NCBI GenBank assembly: GCA_964441755.1
Contig: CAYTVG010000001.1
Span: 310,001-374,000 of the forward strand
DNA length: 64,000 nt
Reading direction: 5' to 3'
Source of the DNA: JAUMBM01 sp964441755
GTDB lineage: Bacteria; Bacteroidota; Bacteroidia; Chitinophagales; Saprospiraceae
Position 1 is the stretch's first letter; every line of letters begins with the position of its first letter. A program made the translations under genes and the position numbers. The notes under the pieces are model-generated. The model searched no databases and was not told the origin of the DNA. It was given only the letters and a program-made list of their open reading frames with translations. Shown here piece after piece: positions 17,081-25,661 of the stretch.

Positions 17081-17086
17081 ACGCCC

Positions 17087-17863
17087 TTAATTACCTGTAA
17101 ATACAGGGCTTCGCTTTTCCACGAAAGCCCTTACTCCCTCCTTATAGTCGGCCGTCCGACCGGCAATGGATTGCAGCATTTCTTCCGCAGCCAGTTGTTC
17201 GCTTAGTGTATTGCCGGCAGAGAGTTGCAGGGCTTTTTTGGTGAGCGCCAGGGCGCGGGTAGGCATGGCTGCCAGCCGTTCACAGAGAGACATTGCAGCT
17301 GTCGCCAGTTCGGCATCAGGAAACACCTTGTAAATCATGCCCATTTGCTGCGCTTCGGGGGCGGAGACTTTTTCTCCCAGCATCATGAGGGCTGTTGCGC
17401 GCTGCAGACCTATGAGCCGGGGGAGCGTGAAGGTGCCGCCGCTATCCGGGATGAGACCAATTTTGCTGAATGCCTGAATGAAAGAGGCTGATTCGGCAGC
17501 CAGGGTGATATCACAGGCCAGCGCTACATTAGCGCCTGCGCCTGCTGCGACACCGTTGACAGCGCAAACGACGGGCTTCTCGAGGGCTGATATTTTTTCG
17601 ATAACCGGATTCAGTTGCTCAAGTAAAATAGTCGACAGCCCGTTGTCATCCAGGGTAAGTACTTCTGCCAGGTCCTGTCCGGCACAGAAAGCGCGGCCGG
17701 CACCTGTGATACATACAGCCCGAACGGTATCGTCCTCGCGGCAGCGGTCAAGCGCTTGCTGGAGCTCAAGTGCCAGTGCGCGGGTGAAGCTGTTGAATTT
17801 TTCAGGCCTGTTGAGTGTTATCCACACAACGGCGCCTTGCTGCTGATAAAGTACCACTTCCAT
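17087..17863 (-). CDS. Enoyl-CoA hydratase/isomerase (PaaG-like)
   Basis: A 258-residue crotonase-fold protein. The CoA and oxyanion segments are GRAFCAGQDLAEV and AVNGVAAGAGANVALACD, and the SFIQAFSKIGLIPDSGGTFTLPRL block is typical of PaaG (2-(1,2-epoxy-1,2-dihydrophenyl)acetyl-CoA isomerase). The PaaG name is a best guess; general fatty-acid hydratase activity is possible. The ATG at 17863 is preferred: a weak -7-like TACCTTTA overlaps the alternative ATG at 17896. It stands alone on the minus strand. Confidence 0.87.
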   Translation of the reverse strand: MEVVLYQQQGAVVWITLNRPEKFNSFTRALALELQQALDRCREDDTVRAVCITGAGRAFCAGQDLAEVLTLDDNGLSTILLEQLNPVIEKISALEKPVVCAVNGVAAGAGANVALACDITLAAESASFIQAFSKIGLIPDSGGTFTLPRLIGLQRATALMMLGEKVSAPEAQQMGMIYKVFPDAELATAAMSLCERLAAMPTRALALTKKALQLSAGNTLSEQLAAEEMLQSIAGRTADYKEGVRAFVEKRSPVFTGN

Positions 17864-18206
17864 GTGTTGCTGTGTTGTTGGTTGCAATGAATTCATAAAG
17901 GTAGGGATATTCTGATAACCTGAAAAAGGCGCTCAGCTGCAATTGGGGACAGGATGCCAAAAGCAGGGCTGCATTTTGCCGGAAAAAATGCAAAAAGGTC
18001 ATGGCAATTTGTGCCGGGCTGTCAGGTATAGTAAATCCAGTATTCGCGGATTGTTCGGCAGTAAATTTTACTTTACAGGCTGATTTCAGAATATATTTCT
18101 GAAATCAGGACACAAAACTAAACAGTTGTGCAAAAGACGGTAGATTTGTCGACCTAACTTATTGTTATTCAAGCTTCCTTATTGCGCAAAAAAAAAGCAG
18201 TTCGCC
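17864..18206. other. Intergenic region before the ATP synthase operon
   Basis: No gene. It contains a perfect hairpin CTGATTTCAGAA/TTCTGAAATCAG with loop TATAT (18080-18108) and the palindrome AGTAAA-T-TTTACT (18060-18072). These may be regulatory sites for the divergent hydratase and atp promoters. Confidence 0.5.
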
Positions 18207-18237
18207 TTTTTATTAACGAGCGAAGTAGCTACCTTTG
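18207..18237 (+). promoter_or_regulatory. Promoter of the ATP synthase operon
   Basis: TTTT (18207-18210), 19 bases, then TACCTTTG (18230-18237), matching the Bacteroidota -33/-7 consensus except one base. Transcription should start near 18244, which rules out the TTG at 18235 as start codon and favours the GTG at 18271. Confidence 0.75.
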
Positions 18238-18270
18238 CATCGGATTTTGGAAACGCATAAAGAGGAAGCT

Positions 18271-19575
18271 GTGAAAGTAATATACCAGATTGTAGTTTTC
18301 TGTGTGGCGATGTTGATGGCGCCGACGTTCATGATTTCACAGGGTGGCCACAATCATGATCATTCAGATCATGCAGGTCACAGTCACGACCACGCTCAGG
18401 CAGCTGGTCATGAAAGCCATGGTGACGAGGGTGCTTACGATCCTGTGGGTACGGTCATGAATCACATTGCCGATGCCAATGAGTACCATGTGTGGAAAGG
18501 TGTTCACCTGCCGCTTCCTTGCTTTTTGTATGCTCCGGATTATGGCTGGACGATCGGCATGGCGAGTATGTTCGACCATGGTCATGCAGCTGTTGACCGC
18601 TATGTGATCAACCACGGCCGTGTCAACCGGATTGGTGATGCTTCGTTTCCGCTTGGCAAAGTTGCTATCGATGGTATTGTACACAAGGTTGACAGTATCG
18701 AGTCTGGTAGCAAGAAGAAGGCGGTAGATGTCTACTTTGCCAGCTATCAGGGCGCATTGTACAAGCTGGATAAGCCAAGCACACTCGACGGTGGCTTGTT
18801 GGGAGGTGGTATTACGTCCTTTTATGATTTTTCCATCACCAAGAATGTAGCGACCATGTTGTTGGCTACCCTGTTGTTGTTTATCATTTGGCTGACGGTG
18901 GCTAAATCGTATAAGCGCAATGCAGGTAAGGCACCCAGCGGTCTTCAGTCGCTGATGGAGGTCATGTTTGTATTCATTCGCGATGAGGTATCCCGCCCGA
19001 TGATTGGTGAGAAGCATTACGAGCGCTTCCAGCCCTTCGTTATGTCTCTGTTCTTTTTCATTCTCTTTTGCAATCTGTTGGGTTTGATTCCGTTCTTCCC
19101 GGGCGGAGCCAACGTGACGGGCAACCTTGGTGTAACACTGACCTTGGCGGTGTTCACTTTCGTTGTGACTAACCTCAACGGCAATAAGCACTACTGGGAG
19201 CATATCTTCTGGATGCCGGGCATTCCTGCCTGGGTAAAGACAATTCTTACGCCTGTAGAGGCACTGGGTTTGGTGATCAAGCCATTCTCGCTCATGATGC
19301 GTCTCTTCGCCAACATTTCGGCGGGCCACATCATCATTCTCAGCCTTATCGGTCTGATTTTCCTGTTTGGAGAAAATGGTGCGAATGTTGGCGGTGCGTC
19401 TGCCGGTGCGCTCATCGGTAGTTTATTCGCTGCTTTCATGAACTTAATAGAGTTGTTGGTAGCGTTTTTGCAGGCATTTATCTTCTCCATTCTTACGGCC
19501 AGCTATATTGGTGCGGCTGTAGAGGAGGGTCATGGGCATGATCACGATCACGATCATGCGGGGGCGCATCACTAG
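18271..19575 (+). CDS. atpB: ATP synthase F0 subunit a
   Basis: A 434-residue integral membrane subunit that forms the proton half-channels with the c-ring. A signal-like N-terminus (KVIYQIVVFCVAMLMAPTF) and a long periplasmic segment precede the membrane core, as in other Bacteroidota. The core includes the essential arginine in FSLMMRLFANISAGH. Both ends are histidine-rich: GHNHDHSDHAGHSHDH near residue 25 and GHGHDHDHDHAGAHH at the C-terminus, which is unusual. The GTG start follows an AGAGGA sequence and fits the mapped promoter. Confidence 0.95.
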   Translation: MKVIYQIVVFCVAMLMAPTFMISQGGHNHDHSDHAGHSHDHAQAAGHESHGDEGAYDPVGTVMNHIADANEYHVWKGVHLPLPCFLYAPDYGWTIGMASMFDHGHAAVDRYVINHGRVNRIGDASFPLGKVAIDGIVHKVDSIESGSKKKAVDVYFASYQGALYKLDKPSTLDGGLLGGGITSFYDFSITKNVATMLLATLLLFIIWLTVAKSYKRNAGKAPSGLQSLMEVMFVFIRDEVSRPMIGEKHYERFQPFVMSLFFFILFCNLLGLIPFFPGGANVTGNLGVTLTLAVFTFVVTNLNGNKHYWEHIFWMPGIPAWVKTILTPVEALGLVIKPFSLMMRLFANISAGHIIILSLIGLIFLFGENGANVGGASAGALIGSLFAAFMNLIELLVAFLQAFIFSILTASYIGAAVEEGHGHDHDHDHAGAHH

Positions 19576-19614
19576 TAACAGGTTTGAATTTTACACATTT
19601 TAAATATACATAAC

Positions 19615-19809
19615 ATGGGTGCAATTGGAGCTGGTATCGCAGCACTTGGCGCAGGCATCGGCGTTGGCCTTATCGGCAGCCGCGCAATGGAGTCTATCGC
19701 TCGTCAGCCAGAGGCTGTAGGTGATATCCGGAGCAACATGATTCTTGCAGCGGCACTTGTAGAAGGTGCAGCGCTGTTCGCAATCGTTGTAGGTCTGCTG
19801 GCTGGTTAA
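19615..19809 (+). CDS. atpE: ATP synthase F0 subunit c
   Basis: A 64-residue two-helix proteolipid that forms the rotor ring. The polar loop reads ARQPEA and the ion-carrying glutamate is in ALVEGAALF. The helix-1 GAGIGVGLIG pattern and absence of a Gln/Glu-Ser sodium signature indicate a proton-driven ring (inference). It lies 39 bases after atpB. Confidence 0.95.
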   Translation: MGAIGAGIAALGAGIGVGLIGSRAMESIARQPEAVGDIRSNMILAAALVEGAALFAIVVGLLAG

Positions 19810-19932
19810 TACCTCCGCATTCAGAAAAAAACCGGTATGGCGCAGCGATTGGCTGCGCCACTGGTCTTCTCAGCAAGTAATCATTTTCAATGACATATCC
19901 GGTATTGGGTACCGGCTGGAAAAAGAAAGACA

Positions 19933-20457
19933 ATGATGATGGATATGATACTTTTGGCAGACTTTTCTATTATTAAGCCTGATCCGGGTTTGATCGTGTG
20001 GACGTCGTTGATTTTTTTGCTTATTTGGGGCTTCTTGGGTAAGGTTGCTTTCGGTCCTATCCAAAAGGCGCTGCGGCAGCGCGAGCATGAGATCCAGGCT
20101 TCTTTAGATGAGGCTAAGCGTGCCCGTCAGGATATGTCCAACCTGAAATCGGAGAACGAGCGCTTGCTGGCAGAGGCGCGTGAAGAGCGTGCCAAAATCT
20201 TGCGGGATGCCAATGACGCCAAGACTGCAATTATTGCAGAGGCGAAGGAGCAGGCTCGTGCAGAGGCACAGCGGCTGATGGCCAATGCCAAGCAGGAGAT
20301 CGAAAACGAGCGCATGGCAGCTGTCACGGATCTTAAGAACCAGATGGGCAGGCTCTCACTGGAGATTGCCGAAAAGCTGCTGCGCAAGGAGCTGAAAGGC
20401 AACGCAGAGCAAGAAAACTACGTTAAGACGCTGGTGTCTGAGGCCAAGATGAATTAG
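19933..20457 (+). CDS. atpF: ATP synthase F0 subunit b
   Basis: A 174-residue stator subunit. One N-terminal membrane helix (PGLIVWTSLIFLLIWGFLG) is followed by a long charged coiled coil (about 40-150) rich in Glu, Lys and Ala that reaches to F1. Length is usual. A 123-base spacer separates it from atpE. Confidence 0.94.
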   Translation: MMMDMILLADFSIIKPDPGLIVWTSLIFLLIWGFLGKVAFGPIQKALRQREHEIQASLDEAKRARQDMSNLKSENERLLAEAREERAKILRDANDAKTAIIAEAKEQARAEAQRLMANAKQEIENERMAAVTDLKNQMGRLSLEIAEKLLRKELKGNAEQENYVKTLVSEAKMN

Positions 20458-20554
20458 TCAATTTTTATGCATCATACCGGTATAGGAGAAGCGTCTGCTT
20501 GCGACATCCGCTAGCGTTTCTTCATTACAGGGGATAGTTAATGCAACATTCTAT

Positions 20555-21124
20555 ATGTCCGTACAAAGAATCGCAAGCCGCTATGCCAAGTCTCTGGTAG
20601 ATTTGGCCGTCGAGCAGCAGAAGCTGGAGCGCGTGACGGAAGATGTACGCAGCTTTAAGGAGTTGGTCAAAAACCGCGACTTCTACTTGCTGCTGAAGAG
20701 TCCTGTTATTCCCGCTTCCAAAAAAACAACCATCGTCGATCTGTTGCTGAAAGACAAGTACGATGCGCTCACCATGGCGTTCTTACGAATTCTTATTACC
20801 AAAGGTCGCGAAGAGTATCTGCCGGAAATCGCCGGTGAATTCATTGAGCTGTACAAAAAGTTCAAGAGCATCTCTACGGTCAGGTTGACTACGGCAAGTC
20901 CTATGGGCGAAGCAGTGGTCGAGGAGATTCGCCAGGTGCTTGTTTCAAGCTCCCTGACGAAGGACAATATCGATTTGCAACTAGCGGTCGATCCTGATAT
21001 CATTGGCGGGTTTGTATTGGCCTTCGATGATAAGATCTACGATGCAAGCATCGCTGAAAAGCTCGAGAAGCTTCGCAGGGGCTTTGTTGAAAATGCATAC
21101 ATTTCTCAGATCAGGGCCCGCTAG
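20555..21124 (+). CDS. atpH: ATP synthase F1 subunit delta
   Basis: A 189-residue stator subunit linking b to the F1 head. The OSCP/delta pattern is seen at the N-terminus (RIASRYAKSLVDLAVEQ) and C-terminus (DPDIIGGFVLAFDDKIYDASI). It lies between atpF and atpA, the normal order. Confidence 0.94.
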   Translation: MSVQRIASRYAKSLVDLAVEQQKLERVTEDVRSFKELVKNRDFYLLLKSPVIPASKKTTIVDLLLKDKYDALTMAFLRILITKGREEYLPEIAGEFIELYKKFKSISTVRLTTASPMGEAVVEEIRQVLVSSSLTKDNIDLQLAVDPDIIGGFVLAFDDKIYDASIAEKLEKLRRGFVENAYISQIRAR

Positions 21125-21176
21125 TGTCGGCCGGGCTTGGTTCATTTTTTTGATAAACCACGAAAATTTTTGATCC

Positions 21177-22763
21177 ATGGTTGACGTAAAACCAGACGAA
21201 ATATCGGCCATACTCAAGCAGCAACTATCGGGCTTCTCGAGTGCCACTGAACTGGAAGAGTACGGTACAGTTCTTCAGGTGGGTGATGGTATCGCCCGCG
21301 TGTATGGACTCAACAAGGCGCAGTCAGGCGAATTGGTCGAGTTCGAAACAGGTGTTCAGGCTATCGTACTGAACCTGGAAGAGGACAATGTGGGTGTCGT
21401 TATGATGGGTGCCAGCGATGGTATCCGCGAGGGTTCTAAAGTGCGCCGGACCAATCGCATTGCCTCTATCGAGGTGGGTGAAGGCTTCCTCGGTCGTGTG
21501 GTCAACCCGCTGGGTCGCCCTATCGATGGCAAAGGTGAAATCACAGGACAGAAGTATGAGATGCCACTGGAGCGCAAAGCGCCCGGGGTTATCTACCGCC
21601 AGCCTGTTAATGAGCCGCTGCAGACGGGTATCAAGGCTATCGATGCCATGATTCCTATCGGCCGCGGTCAGCGCGAGTTGATTATCGGTGACCGCCAGAC
21701 GGGCAAGACGGCTATCGCTGTCGACACCATCATCAACCAAAAAGAATTTTATGATCGGGGCGAGCCTGTTTACTGCATCTATGTTGCTTGCGGTCAGAAG
21801 GCTTCTACGGTAGCCAACGTGGCGCGCACGCTGGAGGAGTACGGCGCTATGCCTTATACAGTAATTGTTTCTTCTTCTGCTGCTGATCCTGCTCCACTGC
21901 AGTTCTATGCACCGTTTGCCGGCGCTGCTATCGGGGAGTATTTCCGGGATACCGGCCGCCCTGCGCTGATTATCTATGATGACTTGTCTAAGCAGGCAGT
22001 TGCTTACCGCGAGGTGTCTCTGCTGCTGCGCCGCCCACCGGGTCGCGAAGCTTATCCTGGTGACGTATTCTACCTTCACAGCCGCTTGTTGGAGCGTGCC
22101 GCTAAAATCATCGCCAACGATGAGATCGCACGCTCTATGAACGATCTGCCGGATACGCTCAAGAAGGCGGGCATCGTCAAAGGGGGTGGTTCGCTGACGG
22201 CGCTGCCAATCATCGAAACACAGGCCGGTGACGTTTCTGCTTATATCCCGACCAACGTTATCTCGATTACCGACGGACAGATATTCCTCGAGGCCAACCT
22301 GTTCAACGCGGGTATTCGCCCTGCTATCAACGTAGGTATCTCTGTGAGCCGTGTAGGGGGTAACGCACAGATCAAGTCGATGAAGAAAGTGGCTGGTACA
22401 CTGAAGCTCGACCAGGCGCAGTACCGCGAGCTTGAAGCCTTCTCTAAGTTTGGCTCCGATCTTGATGCTGCTACCATGGCGGTACTGGAAAAAGGTAAGC
22501 GCAACGTGGAAATCCTGAAGCAGCCTCAGTATTCTCCGGTGGCTGTTGAAAAGCAGGTGGCTATCATTTATCTGGGTACCAAAGGTCGTCTGCGCGATGT
22601 GCCGGTAGATAAAGTCGGTGAGTTCGAAGAACTGCTGATGATCGAGCTGGAGCAGAGCTACCCACAGGTGTTGTCTAATTTCCGGGCAGGCAAACTGGAC
22701 GATGCCGACCTGAAGGTGCTGGAGCAAATCGCTTCAGATCTTTCTGCTAAATATAAGAAGTAG
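21177..22763 (+). CDS. atpA: ATP synthase F1 subunit alpha
   Basis: A 528-residue regulatory nucleotide-binding subunit. Walker A is GDRQTGKT (about 169-176), followed by LIIYDDLSKQAVAYR and the alpha-type LLLRRPPGREAYPGDVFYLHSRLLERAA segment containing the conserved Arg finger region. Full length with no anomalies. Confidence 0.98.
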   Translation: MVDVKPDEISAILKQQLSGFSSATELEEYGTVLQVGDGIARVYGLNKAQSGELVEFETGVQAIVLNLEEDNVGVVMMGASDGIREGSKVRRTNRIASIEVGEGFLGRVVNPLGRPIDGKGEITGQKYEMPLERKAPGVIYRQPVNEPLQTGIKAIDAMIPIGRGQRELIIGDRQTGKTAIAVDTIINQKEFYDRGEPVYCIYVACGQKASTVANVARTLEEYGAMPYTVIVSSSAADPAPLQFYAPFAGAAIGEYFRDTGRPALIIYDDLSKQAVAYREVSLLLRRPPGREAYPGDVFYLHSRLLERAAKIIANDEIARSMNDLPDTLKKAGIVKGGGSLTALPIIETQAGDVSAYIPTNVISITDGQIFLEANLFNAGIRPAINVGISVSRVGGNAQIKSMKKVAGTLKLDQAQYRELEAFSKFGSDLDAATMAVLEKGKRNVEILKQPQYSPVAVEKQVAIIYLGTKGRLRDVPVDKVGEFEELLMIELEQSYPQVLSNFRAGKLDDADLKVLEQIASDLSAKYKK

Positions 22764-22814
22764 TGCCTTTGGGTAGTGGATACACTGCCCGGGCTTGTCT
22801 AATTATGAAATAAA

Positions 22815-22848
22815 AGTGCTGCCTGAAGCGCAAGTTGCAGGCAGCACT
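22815..22848 (+). repeat. Hairpin between atpA and atpG
   Basis: AGTGCTGCCTG pairs perfectly with CAGGCAGCACT across a 12-base loop, inside the operon and 19 bases before the atpG start. No T-run follows, so it may modulate translation or RNA stability rather than end transcription. Confidence 0.65.
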
Positions 22849-22867
22849 CTACAAATAGCTTGATTCC

Positions 22868-23764
22868 ATGGCTGGAAGCTTAAAAGAGGTCAGAGAGAGA
22901 ATTCGTTCGGTGCAAAATACACAGCAGATTACGAAAGCCATGAAAATGGTTTCGGCTGCCAAGCTGCGCCGTGCTCAGCAGGCTATCGTGCAATTGAGGC
23001 CCTATGCCGATCGCCTCGACAATATGCTGCGCAATATCTTGTCAAACCTCGAAGGTGATGTCGATTCTCCCTTCGGTGTCGAACGGCCAATTGGAAAGGC
23101 CTGTTTGGTGGTGGTTACTTCCAACAGAGGGCTGTGCGGTGCTTTCAATTCCAACGTTCTGAAAGCTGCTGTCCAGGCACTGGAAAATAAGTTTGCCGGT
23201 GCTTACGCCAACGGTAATGTCGACGTGATTTGTATAGGAAAACGGGGGTATGATTTCTTCCGCAAGCGCTACAGCCAGTCAGTGAATGTCATTGATGAGT
23301 ATGTGCTGCTGTCGGATAATCTCTCTTTCGACAATACCCGCCGGGTTTCCCAGCGACTGATGGATGCTTTTGCTTCCGGACAGTATGATGCCGTAGAGGT
23401 TGCTTATGGTCAGTTCAAAAATGCTGCTGTACAGTATACAATTCACCTGCCCTTCCTGCCGGTTGCTAAAATCGAGAAAGTTGCTGGTGATAAGCAACTT
23501 CGGGCCGATTATCTCTTTGAACCTGACAAGAAAGAGTTGCTGGATTACCTCATCCCCACCATCTTGCAGACGCAGTTTCACAAATTTCTGCTGGATACCC
23601 ATGCTTCTGAACATGGGGCTCGTATGACGGCTATGGATAAGGCTACGGAAAATGCGGACGAGCTGCTTCGGGATCTGAAAATTTCTTATAACAAAGCTCG
23701 TCAGGAAGCCATCACCAATGAAATCCTCGAAATTGTTGGCGGAGCTGCTGCGTTAGGGGGCTAG
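22868..23764 (+). CDS. atpG: ATP synthase F1 subunit gamma
   Basis: A 298-residue central rotor shaft. Terminal coiled-coil helices are evident (SLKEVRERIRSVQNTQQITKAMKMVSAAKLRRAQ and the C-terminal TENADELLRDLKISYNKARQEAITNEILEIVGGA), with the Rossmann-like VVVTSNRGLCGAFNSNV centre. It is the last gene of the operon; atpD and atpC are separate, as in many Bacteroidota. Confidence 0.97.
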   Translation: MAGSLKEVRERIRSVQNTQQITKAMKMVSAAKLRRAQQAIVQLRPYADRLDNMLRNILSNLEGDVDSPFGVERPIGKACLVVVTSNRGLCGAFNSNVLKAAVQALENKFAGAYANGNVDVICIGKRGYDFFRKRYSQSVNVIDEYVLLSDNLSFDNTRRVSQRLMDAFASGQYDAVEVAYGQFKNAAVQYTIHLPFLPVAKIEKVAGDKQLRADYLFEPDKKELLDYLIPTILQTQFHKFLLDTHASEHGARMTAMDKATENADELLRDLKISYNKARQEAITNEILEIVGGAAALGG

Positions 23765-23833
23765 GCCTTACGGTATTAAAAATGACACATAACTGATGAC
23801 CCGAATCCCTGTCGATCCGGGCTATCAATATAA

Positions 23834-23875
23834 AACGGAAGTTGCGTCAGTCAGGCGCAGCTTCCGTTTTTGTTT
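23834..23875 (+). terminator. Terminator of the ATP synthase operon
   Basis: AACGGAAGTTGCG pairs with CGCAGCTTCCGTT (one G-T pair) and is followed by TTTGTTT. Confidence 0.88.
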
Positions 23876-23997
23876 GTATGCTATGCTTTGATTTTGAGGG
23901 CCAAAATTTGGCCGATATTTTTTAGCTCAATATTTGCCGGTGCATTAAACCCTGCCGTGTTGCCGTTATCCAATGGTTAAGAAAATGATATTTCAGC

Positions 23998-24546
23998 TTG
24001 ATACCAAATCAGGATATACCACAGCTGTCGGAGGAGCAAGTGCATCAGGAAAGTTTCCGCCTGTTGGTAGATGCTTATGGTGGCCGACTCTACGGACATA
24101 TCCGCCGGTTGCTCAGCTCAGCGCCTGATGCAGAGGATGTTTTTCAAAATACACTGTTGAAGGTATGGCAGCATCTGCCGGATTTTAAGGGTGAGAGTAA
24201 GCTGTACACCTGGTTGTACCGGATAGCGACCAACGAGGCGCTGCTGTTTATCGCAAAGGAAAAGAGGCGAACGACAGTGTCTTTAGATGATGACACTACG
24301 AGGGCAGCTATCGCGCAGGTTTCCAGCCCTACTGACTTTGAGGGGGATGAAATCCAGGCCCGGCTGCTGGCAGCGCTGGGCCGATTGCCGGATAAACAAC
24401 GACTGGTATTTATGTTGCGATATTTTGACGGATTGAGCTATGATGACATTTCGCTTATCCTGAACACTTCGGTTGGAGGGCTCAAAGCCAATTTTCATCA
24501 TGCAGTCAAAAAAATTGAACGCTTACTTACAGAACAGACGATATGA
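23998..24546 (+). CDS. ECF-type RNA polymerase sigma factor
   Basis: A sigma-70 family factor of up to 182 residues. Region 2 is visible in DAEDVFQNTLLKVWQHL and LYTWLYRIATNEAL, and region 4 in LPDKQRLVFMLRYFDGLSYDDISLILNTSVGGLKANFHHAV. The frame starts with TTG at 23998; GTG at 24040 follows a strong GGAGG and could be the true start, giving 168 residues. The stop overlaps the start of the next gene by four bases (ATGA), so expression with the membrane partner is coupled. Its target genes probably include the Spy-like gene two downstream (inference). Confidence 0.9.
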   Translation: MIPNQDIPQLSEEQVHQESFRLLVDAYGGRLYGHIRRLLSSAPDAEDVFQNTLLKVWQHLPDFKGESKLYTWLYRIATNEALLFIAKEKRRTTVSLDDDTTRAAIAQVSSPTDFEGDEIQARLLAALGRLPDKQRLVFMLRYFDGLSYDDISLILNTSVGGLKANFHHAVKKIERLLTEQTI

Positions 24547-25025
24547 AAACAAAGGACGAGCAGTCTTGCATACGGGAGGAGTTGTCTGATTCTCCGCTGT
24601 TGTCTTCGTTGTACGGACGCCCGGATGGATATGCGCCTCTGGCGAAAAACAAACAGGAGGCCATGGTAAAGACAGTATTATTGGGCGAATTGACTCGAAA
24701 GGAGCAACAAGGAGGCGTAATCAGCCGCCGCATCAGGTGGTGGGCCGTAGCTGCCGGGATTAGCCTGCTGATTGTTGTAGCGGTATGGAGACAGCAGCCT
24801 GCCGGCCCGGCATCTCCAAACGACAAGGGACTGGCTTCGATATCCGATGAAGAACTGGAAACTTATCTTGAAGACAACCTTCATGCATTTGATCTGGCAT
24901 TGCTACTGGAGACCGGGCTGATTGAGGTGGAAGATGCACCCGGTACAGCTCCCCGGAGATCGGCAGCGTCTGCCAAAGTAGGGAAAATTTCCCCGCCCGA
25001 ACATTCAGACGACGATACACTTTAA
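24543..25025 (+). CDS. One-pass membrane partner of sigma factor (putative anti-sigma)
   Basis: 160 residues with no family that I recognise with certainty. A cytoplasmic part of about 63 residues with two short helices is followed by one membrane helix (about 66-82, WWAVAAGISLLIVVAVW) and an acidic periplasmic tail. Translational overlap with the sigma gene and topology suggest that it restrains the sigma factor. No zinc-binding HxxxCxxC motif is present, so it is not a classic ZAS-type anti-sigma. Confidence 0.7.
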   Translation: MKTKDEQSCIREELSDSPLLSSLYGRPDGYAPLAKNKQEAMVKTVLLGELTRKEQQGGVISRRIRWWAVAAGISLLIVVAVWRQQPAGPASPNDKGLASISDEELETYLEDNLHAFDLALLLETGLIEVEDAPGTAPRRSAASAKVGKISPPEHSDDDTL

Positions 25026-25169
25026 GTTGGACGGTGCGTATGCACAGATCGATCATATAGTTGGCCCGTCTCTCAGGGGGCGGAGCCGTAGGCAGCGTAC
25101 AAAAAACCAGCCAATGACCGCAAAGAGACAACTAAATCAATATTACTTCATTCATTAAATCGATTGTAT

Positions 25170-25658
25170 ATGAAAAAGCTGCATTTAATGTTGCTGCCGG
25201 GTATCTTGCTGCTATGTCTTTCGGGCATACAGGGGCAAGTGACTGGTGACTTTCAAGGCAGAGGTATGCAAAATGCAAGGATAAAGGCTCAGCGCGTTGC
25301 TTATATCACAAGCAGGCTGGAGCTAAGTCCGCAGGAGGCAGAACGCTTCTGGCCATTGTATAATGAGATGGAGGAGGAGCGTGAGCGTATTTTTCTCAAG
25401 TACGATCTGGAGCGACCTGCTGCCTCAATCAGCGAAGCGGATGCAGAGCGGCGAATAGAGCAGTCGTTCAGGCTTGATGAGGAGCTTTTGGCGCTGCGTC
25501 GCCGCTATTATGAGCGTTTCAAGCAGGTAGTACCCGCATCAAAGATTGTCAAATTTCCCGAAGCTGACCGCGAATTTAAACGGGAGATGCTGGAGGAGCT
25601 GCGCCATCGGCGCGAGCACGGTGGTGGCGCAGCCCCCCCTCCCCACAGACGTGGGTAG
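25170..25658 (+). CDS. Spy/CpxP-like periplasmic protein
   Basis: 162 residues with a signal peptide (MKKLHLMLLPGILLLCLSGIQG) and an all-helical, charged body. RVAYITSRLELSPQEAERFWPLYNEMEEER resembles the LTxxF-like motif of Spy/CpxP periplasmic chaperones and stress sensors. The C-terminus is His/Gly/Pro-rich (HRREHGGGAAPPPHRRG) and may bind metal. It lies 144 bases after the putative anti-sigma and is likely regulated by the same factor. Confidence 0.78.
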   Translation: MKKLHLMLLPGILLLCLSGIQGQVTGDFQGRGMQNARIKAQRVAYITSRLELSPQEAERFWPLYNEMEEERERIFLKYDLERPAASISEADAERRIEQSFRLDEELLALRRRYYERFKQVVPASKIVKFPEADREFKREMLEELRHRREHGGGAAPPPHRRG

Positions 25659-25661
25659 TGA

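Noticed and set aside
18235..18270. TTG start for atpB
   Set aside because: It lies inside the -7 box of the mapped promoter, so it would not be transcribed; GTG at 18271 has an AGAGGA site.
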